From contig NZ_JASZ02000017.1 in the NCBI RefSeq assembly GCF_000735695.2, positions 1-64,000 on the forward strand: a DNA stretch of 64,000 nt, read 5' to 3'. The translations under genes and the position numbers were made by a program. How positions within the stretch are numbered: the first letter of the stretch is position 1; each line of letters opens with the position of its first letter. Positions 41,734 through 48,253 of the stretch are shown one piece after another. Below the pieces are notes generated by a model, which had not been told where the DNA came from, did not search any database, and saw nothing but the letters and a program-made list of their open reading frames with translations. Source of the DNA: Kaistella haifensis DSM 19056 (lineage in GTDB: Bacteria > Bacteroidota > Bacteroidia > Flavobacteriales > Weeksellaceae).

Positions 41734-42972
41734 ATGAACAAGACATTCAATTTACTTTTCTATGTAAAAAAAGCTAAAATCAATTCTGTAGGAGAGTCTC
41801 CTATTTATTTACGAATTACAATTGATGGCAAAATATCCGAGATCAGCACAAAACGTACAATAAAGCCTTCAAAATGGAGCTCTGCTATGCAGAAGGTTAG
41901 TGGCTCTTCAGAAGAATGTAAATCACTTAATTTTTATTTAAAAACATTTGAGCAGAAAGTTTATGATTCCTATCACGAATTAATCAGAGATAAGGAAACG
42001 GTAACTTGTGAGGCTCTTAAAAATAAGTTAGTGGGTAGAGGTAGATTGACTAGAACACTCATTCCGGTTTTTCAGGATCATAATGATCGAATGGAGAAAC
42101 TAATAGACAAAGAATTTGCCCAGGGAACATTAACCCGTTATAAGACCTGTCTGAAACATACCAAAGATTTTTTGAAATGGAAGTACAGTGTTACCGATAT
42201 TGAAATTAAAAAGATCGATTACGCTTTTTTAAACGATTTTGAATTTTTTTTAAGGACTGAAAGATCCTGTAACAATAATTCTGCAGTAAAGTATATCAAG
42301 AATTTTGGTAAAATCATTCGTATCTGTCTTGCAAATGGATGGATGGAGCGAGACCCTTTTCTGAACTATCATTCAAAGTTTAATGAAGTGACAAGAATGT
42401 TCCTTAATGAAAAGGAAATAGAAGTGCTTTTTGCCAAAGATTTTAAAAATGAGAGATTGTCTTTGGTAAGAGATATTTTTTTGTTCAGCTGTTTCACCGG
42501 ATTGGCGTACATCGATACTCAAAAGCTAACCTATCAAAATATCAATTTAGGACTTGATGGCTCACAATGGATTTATACCAAACGTCAGAAAACTAAAACT
42601 ACCTCTAATATTCCCTTGCTTTCTCAAACAGAGAAAATTATTGAAAAATACAAAAATCATCCAGTATGTCTTAATACTGGAAAGTTGCTGCCTATTCTTA
42701 GTAATCAAAAAATGAATGCATATCTCAAAGAGATTGCAGACCTGTGCAGTATTAGTAAAGAATTGACTTATCATATTGCACGCCATACTTTTGCAACAAC
42801 TGTTACTTTATCCAACGGGGTTTCCATTGAAAGTGTTAGTAAAATGCTAGGTCACAAAAGTATTAAGACGACACAGCATTATGCGAAAATACTTGATAAA
42901 AAAGTCAGTGAGGATATGATGGAATTAAAACAAAAATTTATTGACAAAAAGAAAATTGCAATAAGTTCTTAG
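41734..42972 (+). CDS. Tyrosine recombinase/integrase with arm-binding domain
   Basis: Site-specific recombinase of 412 residues. The N-terminal arm-DNA-binding domain (about 1-90) begins NKTFNLLFYVKKAKINSVGE; a SAM-like core-binding domain follows (about 105-210); the catalytic domain has CFTGLAYIDTQKL, where the usual Box I Arg is absent as in many Bacteroidota integrases, then HIARHTFATTVTLSNG (H-x-x-R) and LGHKSIKTTQHYAKI with the nucleophile Tyr. It sits beside tRNA-Asp, as expected for an integrated element. No excision or transfer genes follow directly. Confidence 0.92.
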   Translation: MNKTFNLLFYVKKAKINSVGESPIYLRITIDGKISEISTKRTIKPSKWSSAMQKVSGSSEECKSLNFYLKTFEQKVYDSYHELIRDKETVTCEALKNKLVGRGRLTRTLIPVFQDHNDRMEKLIDKEFAQGTLTRYKTCLKHTKDFLKWKYSVTDIEIKKIDYAFLNDFEFFLRTERSCNNNSAVKYIKNFGKIIRICLANGWMERDPFLNYHSKFNEVTRMFLNEKEIEVLFAKDFKNERLSLVRDIFLFSCFTGLAYIDTQKLTYQNINLGLDGSQWIYTKRQKTKTTSNIPLLSQTEKIIEKYKNHPVCLNTGKLLPILSNQKMNAYLKEIADLCSISKELTYHIARHTFATTVTLSNGVSIESVSKMLGHKSIKTTQHYAKILDKKVSEDMMELKQKFIDKKKIAISS

Positions 42973-43121
42973 GTAATTAGATGTTGCTGAAAGGATTGTT
43001 GCTGATAGAAATTATTCCAAAAAAAACTAAGAATATAACCAAGTAATGTTAATTTTTCAGCTGATTAATACATTTAAACATTATTATAATTGTTATAAAC
43101 GGGAGTGTTACTTAATCTTTC

Positions 43122-43397
43122 TTATGTGGTACTTCCAATTGTGTTCTTATCCAGCCATCTGCGTCTTTTAATATGCAGGTAAACGGCGTTTCCACGCAGG
43201 GGAAAATCTTGAATAGTAATCTCCTTATGGAATCCGTGTGCTGTTAAAATTCGATTTGAAACTTCTTTGGGTGGGTTATTTTTCTCCTCAAAATAAAGGT
43301 GCATCACTTCACCCTCGGTGGTTTGCTTCGTTAAATCAAAATGTTCAATTAAAAATTCAGGCAGAATATGTTTCAGCAGTTCCAGATAATGATCCAA
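43122..43397 (-). pseudogene. ISAon1-family transposase N-terminal fragment
   Basis: A 91-residue orphan on the minus strand starting at TTG with DHYLELLKHILPEFLIEHF and containing HLYFEEKN, GFHKEITIQDFPLRG and VYLHIKRRRW. This matches the N-terminal region protein of ISAon1-type transposases. The normal continuation after RRRW (a stretch leading into the transposase body) is replaced by an unrelated short tail, and no transposase follows downstream. It is a truncated insertion-sequence remnant next to the integrase. The identification is from the remembered family sequence. Confidence 0.7.
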
Positions 43398-43491
43398 TGT
43401 TCTTAAAGTTTACTGCAAAAATCGAAAACTTATTTCAATTTGCACACAACTTTTGAGATTGATCCAATAAAACTGAAAAAAATCATATTAT

Positions 43492-43517
43492 AATAAAAGA
43501 GTTTTTTATCTTTTATT
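43492..43517. promoter_or_regulatory. Palindrome upstream of the Rrf2 gene, candidate operator
   Basis: AATAAAAGA and TCTTTTATT form a perfect 9-bp inverted repeat with an 8-base spacer, 14 bases upstream of the -7 box of the Rrf2 gene. The 12-mer TATAATAAAAGA (43489-43500) recurs exactly at 44014-44025 ahead of the nirK operon. This fits an autoregulatory site for the Rrf2 protein; binding is inferred. Confidence 0.45.
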
Positions 43518-43530
43518 TGAAAATTTATTT

Positions 43531-43538
43531 TACATTTG
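43531..43538 (+). promoter_or_regulatory. -7 box of the Rrf2 gene
   Basis: TACATTTG, matching TAnnTTTG, 20 bases upstream of the ATG at 43559. Confidence 0.55.
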
Positions 43539-43558
43539 TATCAGAAAAAGAAATAAAT

Positions 43559-43990
43559 ATGTTTTCTAAAACCTGCGAATACGCTTTGAGAGCTTTTATC
43601 TATATCGCCCAACAAACAAAAAGTGGGGGGAAGATTGGAATTAAAGACATTGCTGTGGGAATTGATTCTCCGGAATATTTCATCGCAAAAATACTGCAAG
43701 ATTTGAGTCGTAAAGGTTTTGTACAATCTGCAAAAGGACCTACCGGAGGATTTTATTTGGAAGACAATAGTTTGAATCGTTCTTTGGCGGAAATCGTAAA
43801 AGAAATTGATGGCGATAAAATTTTCACTGGTTGCGGTTTAGGATTGAAAGAATGTTCGGAAGATCATCCATGTCCGGTTCATCATGAATTTAAAAGCATC
43901 AGAAATAATCTACAAAAAATGTTGGTCAATATGAAAGTAGGTGATTTTGTTGAGCAATTGGACGCTCAAGAAACTTTTTTAAAAAAATAG
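43559..43990 (+). CDS. Rrf2-family transcriptional regulator (NsrR/IscR-like)
   Basis: Winged-helix regulator of 143 residues. The N-terminus MFSKTCEYALRAFIYIAQQ and the helix-turn-helix with GIDSPEYFIAKILQDLSRKG are family-typical; the wing has KGPTGGFYL. Three cysteines (CGLGLKECSEDHPC near residues 97-110) are spaced as Fe-S cluster ligands. Adjacent nitrite and NO reduction genes make a nitric-oxide-sensing role, as for NsrR, likely but unproven. The ATG at 43559 is chosen because the longer frame starts upstream of the -7 box. Confidence 0.88.
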   Translation: MFSKTCEYALRAFIYIAQQTKSGGKIGIKDIAVGIDSPEYFIAKILQDLSRKGFVQSAKGPTGGFYLEDNSLNRSLAEIVKEIDGDKIFTGCGLGLKECSEDHPCPVHHEFKSIRNNLQKMLVNMKVGDFVEQLDAQETFLKK

Positions 43991-44010
43991 ATCTTTCAAT
44001 TCTATTTTTT
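43981..44010 (+). terminator. Terminator overlapping the end of the Rrf2 gene
   Basis: AAAAAATAGA pairs with TCTATTTTTT across a nine-base loop, followed by T. It begins within the last codons of the regulator gene and separates it from the next operon. Confidence 0.6.
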
Positions 44011-44013
44011 TAC

Positions 44014-44025
44014 TATAATAAAAGA
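44014..44025 (+). promoter_or_regulatory. Second copy of the TATAATAAAAGA motif
   Basis: An exact 12-base copy of the motif found upstream of the Rrf2 gene at 43489. It lies 23 bases before the first ATG of the nirK operon. Candidate Rrf2 half-site. Confidence 0.4.
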
Positions 44026-44048
44026 TAAAATGGTGTTAATATATTAAA

Positions 44049-44492
44049 ATGAAATATCAAATTAAATATCCATTCATTTTCGCAGTCAGTTTTTTCTGGC
44101 CCGGATTGATTATAGCGGTTAGTTTTTTGGAAACTCCATTGAAATTTCAAGTTCCTGGAATGACTTTGCCAATCGCTCTAGAATTAGGAAAAACAATGTT
44201 CGGAATTTCCACAAACATTCAATTGGGATTGATGATTTTGGTCTTTTTTAATTTCTTTTTAAATCCATCGAAACTCAATAAATTTATTATCTGTACTGGA
44301 GTTTTGCTCGCTTTGATTTTGGTTTAAGAAAAATTTTGGATGTTGCCAATTTTAGATGCACGAGCAGATGTTTTAGCCACTGGAAAGGGACTCCCACCAA
44401 CTCCGCTGCACAATTATTTTATTTACGCAGAATGCATTAAAGCCATTTTACTCCTTTCAATAGGTTTTTTACAGCTAAAGAAAATTATTTAA
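44049..44492 (+). pseudogene. Four-helix membrane protein interrupted by one in-frame stop
   Basis: The frame from 44049 encodes 92 residues with three hydrophobic helices and stops at TAA (44325-44327). The same frame continues without any other stop to 44492 and encodes EKFWMLPILDARADVLATG followed by a fourth membrane helix. A single base change (for instance CAA to TAA) would explain the break and restore a 147-residue protein. The family is not recognised. It is 11 bases upstream of nirK, in its operon, so the intact protein may have served nitrite/NO reduction. A sequencing error or stop read-through are alternatives. Confidence 0.7.
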
Positions 44493-44503
44493 ATACCCAC
44501 ACT

Positions 44504-45538
44504 ATGAAAAAGTATCTTTTAACCTTCGCTACTTTGCTTTCAGTTATTACTTTAAATTCTTGTAAGAAAAGTTCATCAGAATCTACTGCGGCAGATACCG
44601 AAAAAATCTCTGTTTCCGGTAATGCAGAAGAAGCTAAACTTACCTCACCGCCATTTGTACCTGCTGCAATAGGTGATAGAGCGGCAAAAAAACTAATCGT
44701 TCGTTTGGAAACCATCGAGAAAACAGGTGAATTGGCAGATGGAACACAATATAATTTCTGGACTTTCGGAGGTACCGTTCCTGGAAGTTTTATTCGAGCA
44801 AGAGTTGGCGATGAAATTGAATTTCATTTAAAAAATAATGAAAATTCAACCTTTCCACATAATATCGACCTTCATGCAGTAAATGGTCCAGGAGGTGGAG
44901 CGGAAGCCACTTTCGTAGCACCCGGAAAAGAAGCGGTTTTCAATTTTAAAGCCTTAAATCCTGGTTTGTATGTTTACCATTGTGCCACCGCACCAGTTGG
45001 GATGCATATTGCGAACGGAATGTATGGTTTGGTTTTAATTGAGCCGGAAGGCGGATTGCCAAAAGTAGATAAAGAATTTTATATCATGCAAGGCGATTTC
45101 TACACCAAAGGAAAATTTGGAGACCAAGGTTTGCAGGAATTCGATATGGATAAAGCCATTGCTGAAAATCCGGATTATGTAGTATTCAACGGGAATACGG
45201 GGGCTTTATTGAATTCTGGAGAGCTTCAGGCCAAAGTTGGCGAAACGGTTCGTTTCTTTGTCGGAAATGGTGGGCCAAACCTCACTTCTTCATTCCACGT
45301 CATTGGTGAAATTTTCGATAAAGTGTATATCGAAGGCGGAAGCAAAATCAATGAAAACGTACAAACTACCGTAATTCCTCCAGGTGGAGCGGCTATTGTG
45401 GAATTTAAGGCAACAGTTCCAGGTGAATATGTTATCGTAGATCACGCTATTTTCCGAGCTTTCAATAAAGGTGCTTTAGGAAAAATAAAAATTACAGGAG
45501 CGGATAATCCGAAAGTTTACAAATCAAATAAGCAATAA
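44504..45538 (+). CDS. nirK: Copper-containing nitrite reductase (lipoprotein)
   Basis: Reduces nitrite to nitric oxide. The 344-residue protein has a lipobox (LNSCK, Cys near 20), so it is tethered to a membrane facing the periplasm. Two cupredoxin domains carry the copper ligands: [11 protein letters not shown] supplies a type-1 His, the catalytic Asp and a type-2 His; [16 protein letters not shown] supplies a type-2 His and type-1 Cys, His and Met; [11 protein letters not shown] has the catalytic His and [12 protein letters not shown] the last type-2 His. All needed ligands are therefore visible. It begins a run of denitrification genes. Confidence 0.95.
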   Translation: MKKYLLTFATLLSVITLNSCKKSSSESTAADTEKISVSGNAEEAKLTSPPFVPAAIGDRAAKKLIVRLETIEKTGELADGTQYNFWTFGGTVPGSFIRARVGDEIEFHLKNNENSTFPHNIDLHAVNGPGGGAEATFVAPGKEAVFNFKALNPGLYVYHCATAPVGMHIANGMYGLVLIEPEGGLPKVDKEFYIMQGDFYTKGKFGDQGLQEFDMDKAIAENPDYVVFNGNTGALLNSGELQAKVGETVRFFVGNGGPNLTSSFHVIGEIFDKVYIEGGSKINENVQTTVIPPGGAAIVEFKATVPGEYVIVDHAIFRAFNKGALGKIKITGADNPKVYKSNKQ

Positions 45539-45598
45539 ACCCATAGTTTTTTAATAATGTTTTTGGTTCTATTTGGGGATTTTAATTCAATTTTAAAA

Positions 45599-46423
45599 AT
45601 GAGATATTTTGTTTACATCCTAGGATTACTACTGTTTTTTTCTTGTAGTAAGAAGCAAATTACGGCTGAAAATACAACTTTAAAACCTCATTTAACATTC
45701 ATTTCCTGCCAAAAAAATATGTTGAAGATTGAAGGTGGAAGTTACCGTCCGTTTGTAGGCAAAGAAAGCGATAGTTTAAGCTTCGTCAATTCTTTTTTGA
45801 TGGATGAAACCGCAGTTACAAATGCTGAATTTCTCGAATTTTTGAAGAAAAATCCTCAATGGACCAAAAGCCAAGTTCTGAAGTTGTTTGCAGACAGTAC
45901 TTACCTTCATTCTTGGAAAAGTGATTACGAATTTCCGGCAGATGTAAGTCCAAAAGCGCCTGTAACCAATGTTTCTTGGTACGCCGCAAAAGCCTATGCC
46001 CAAAGCGTCGGAAAAAGATTACCAACCGTAGATGAGTGGGAATATGCCGCAAGAGCCAGCGAAAAACTGAAAGATGCTACCGAAAACCCGGAATTCACAA
46101 CGAAGATATTGAAGCTTTATCAGCAAAAATACGGTTACAAAAAACCGGTGAAGCAACACGAAGCGAATGCATGGGGAATTTATGATCTGTATGGAACCAT
46201 CTGGGAATGGACGGAAGATTTCAACTCGGTGATGATGACCGGAGAATCCCGAAAAGACAACACGGTGAACGAAACTTTGTTTTGCGCAGGTGCATCAGTA
46301 ACTTCTTCAGATCTCAGGAATTATGCCGCATTTATAAGGTTTGCAATGCGTGGAAGCATGAAAGCCAACTATACCGTCAACAACCTCGGTTTCCGATGTG
46401 TAAAGGATTTACCTGGAAATTAA
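45599..46423 (+). CDS. SUMF1/FGE-domain lipoprotein, NirV-like
   Basis: A 274-residue lipoprotein (signal peptide ending in LLFFSCS) with a formylglycine-generating-enzyme fold. Signatures include MLKIEGGSYRPFVGKESD, FLMDETAVTNAEFLEFL, PVTNVSWYAAKAYAQSVG, RLPTVDEWEYAARAS, YDLYGTIWEWTEDF and the closing NNLGFRCVKDLPG. The two catalytic cysteines of true FGE seem to be missing where IRFAMRGS occurs, so sulfatase activation is unlikely. Its position after nirK matches NirV proteins of other denitrifiers, whose role is unsettled. The ATG at 45599 gives a proper signal peptide. Confidence 0.85.
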   Translation: MRYFVYILGLLLFFSCSKKQITAENTTLKPHLTFISCQKNMLKIEGGSYRPFVGKESDSLSFVNSFLMDETAVTNAEFLEFLKKNPQWTKSQVLKLFADSTYLHSWKSDYEFPADVSPKAPVTNVSWYAAKAYAQSVGKRLPTVDEWEYAARASEKLKDATENPEFTTKILKLYQQKYGYKKPVKQHEANAWGIYDLYGTIWEWTEDFNSVMMTGESRKDNTVNETLFCAGASVTSSDLRNYAAFIRFAMRGSMKANYTVNNLGFRCVKDLPGN

Positions 46424-46454
46424 AACATCACAGGAACCCCAAAAAAATAATACT

Positions 46455-47033
46455 ATGAAAAATTTATTTCGAAATATTGCTCTTGCTGCACTTTCGCTTT
46501 TAGTGTTGGTGAGCTGCAAAAAACAAGAAAGTGAAAATTTAGATCCTGCTTCTATTTTTAATTTAAGTTCAAAATGGGAAACGCCGGACGGAACCAAAAT
46601 TCATTTGGAAGATCTTAAAGGAAAAGTCCTCACAATGGTGATGATTTATACTTCCTGCAAAACAGCTTGCCCAAAATTAACAGCCGATATGAAGGTCATA
46701 GAAGCAAAAGTAGGTCACCAAAATCCTGAGGATTTGCGCTATGTTTTAATTTCTATCGATCCTAAAAATGATACTCCGGAGAAAATGCGGGAATTCATTA
46801 AAAATTATCATTTGGAAGGCAAACAATGGTTGTTTATCCGAAGCGATGAGGACAATACAAGAGAGTTGGCGAATGTATTAGCCGTAAAATACAAGCAAAT
46901 TTCCCCGATGGATTTTTCGCATTCCAACATCATCAGCGTTTTTTCGAAAGATGGTCTTTTGGTTCATCAGCAAGAAGGGATCACCATCGATATAGACGGA
47001 ACAGTAAATGAAATTAAAAATCAACTTCAATAA
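46455..47033 (+). CDS. SCO1/SenC-family copper chaperone (lipoprotein)
   Basis: Thioredoxin-fold copper protein of 192 residues with a lipobox (LVSCK). The copper-binding motif CxxxC is present as TSCKTACP near residue 75 and the third ligand His in FSHSNIISV. In respiratory loci SCO proteins load copper sites; here the likely client is NirK, since qNor carries no copper. That assignment is inference from context. It lies within the nirK operon. Confidence 0.88.
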   Translation: MKNLFRNIALAALSLLVLVSCKKQESENLDPASIFNLSSKWETPDGTKIHLEDLKGKVLTMVMIYTSCKTACPKLTADMKVIEAKVGHQNPEDLRYVLISIDPKNDTPEKMREFIKNYHLEGKQWLFIRSDEDNTRELANVLAVKYKQISPMDFSHSNIISVFSKDGLLVHQQEGITIDIDGTVNEIKNQLQ

Positions 47034-47058
47034 TTATTCATCATTAAAATCAATCAAA

Positions 47059-47469
47059 ATGAAAAAACTTTTCTTAACATCAGTCTTAGCTGCTTTAACC
47101 GTAGCGTCTTGTTCTAAAAAAGAAGAAACAATAGACCCAGCAAACCAACCGGAATCCAATGTAATGTTGGAAGAAAAACCTACAACTGAACCTGAACCTG
47201 TAGCCGCATTAACACCAGAAGAAGAAGGAAAACAGTTGGTAGAAGGTGCCGATTGCCTTTCTTGCCATAAAGTTGACGGAAAATTAGTTGGTCCATCTTA
47301 CCAAGAGGTTGCTGCAAAATATACCGAAGCAGATATTGATAAGCTTGCAACAAAAATCATTGATGGTGGAAAAGGAGTTTGGGGCGAAATTCCAATGACT
47401 CCACACGCCGGATTAAGTCCTGATAATGCAAAATTAATGGTGAAATATATTCTTTCAACTAAGAAATAA
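47059..47469 (+). CDS. Cytochrome c, lipoprotein type
   Basis: A 136-residue mono-haem c-type cytochrome with a signal peptide ending in LTVASCS, so it is lipid-anchored. A Pro/Glu-rich linker (about 25-60) precedes the haem domain, with the attachment site CLSCH; the axial Met is probably in GEIPMTPHAGL. It would donate electrons to NirK. The ATG at 47059 is used; the longer frame overlaps the SCO gene. Same operon. Confidence 0.9.
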   Translation: MKKLFLTSVLAALTVASCSKKEETIDPANQPESNVMLEEKPTTEPEPVAALTPEEEGKQLVEGADCLSCHKVDGKLVGPSYQEVAAKYTEADIDKLATKIIDGGKGVWGEIPMTPHAGLSPDNAKLMVKYILSTKK

Positions 47470-47512
47470 AATACTGAATGTCAATAATTTAAATCCATAA
47501 ATAAAAAAAATA

Positions 47513-48235
47513 ATGAATACAAGAACAGACCTCATAGGAGAAATGGTTGCCGAGGATTTTAGAACAGCAGCTGTTTTCAAAAAATATGGTATCGATTTTT
47601 GCTGCAAAGGTGGTAGAACGATTGCCGATGCTTGCGAGAAAAAAAATATCGACAAAGAAAAAATCATTGAAGAACTAGAAAATCTTCCAAAAACAGACGC
47701 TTCCGGAATTGATTTTAATAGCTTCCCGATTGATCTTCTTGCGGATTATGTGGAGAAAACCCATCACCGCTATGTAGAAGAAAAAACACCAATAATTCAG
47801 CAGTTTTTAGATAAACTTTGTAAAGTTCATGGCGATCGCCACCCGGAATTGTTTGAAATTAACGCCATTTTCAATGAATCTGCCCGGGATTTAGCTGCAC
47901 ACTTGAAGAAAGAAGAATTGGTTTTGTTTCCATTCATTAAGCAAATGGTAAAAGCCAAGATTTCAGGCGAAGATGTTCTGCAACCGCATTTCGGAACCGT
48001 AGAAAATCCTGTAAATATGATGATGCACGAGCACACCACGGAAGGGGAACGATTTGAAAAAATCGCACAATTAACTCAAAATTACGCTCCTCCAGCTGAT
48101 GCTTGCAACACTTACCGCGTAACTTTTGCGATGCTTCAGGATTTTGAAAATGATCTTCATAAGCACATTCATTTAGAGAACAATATTCTCTTCCCGAAAT
48201 CCATCAAACTAGAAAAAGAATTTGTTGCAGTTTAA
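47513..48235 (+). CDS. ric: Iron-sulfur cluster repair di-iron protein
   Basis: Cytoplasmic protein of 240 residues of the RIC/YtfE/ScdA/DnrN family. The N-terminal ScdA-type domain has YGIDFCCKGGRTIADAC; the hemerythrin-like domain supplies histidines in YVEKTHHRYVEE, FNESARDLAAHLKKEE, MMHEHTTEGERF and HKHIHLENNILFPK, the expected di-iron ligands. It repairs Fe-S clusters damaged by nitric oxide, which fits its place between the nirK part and the NO reductase. Confidence 0.93.
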   Translation: MNTRTDLIGEMVAEDFRTAAVFKKYGIDFCCKGGRTIADACEKKNIDKEKIIEELENLPKTDASGIDFNSFPIDLLADYVEKTHHRYVEEKTPIIQQFLDKLCKVHGDRHPELFEINAIFNESARDLAAHLKKEELVLFPFIKQMVKAKISGEDVLQPHFGTVENPVNMMMHEHTTEGERFEKIAQLTQNYAPPADACNTYRVTFAMLQDFENDLHKHIHLENNILFPKSIKLEKEFVAV

Positions 48236-48253
48236 TTTTTTAATTTAAAAAAA

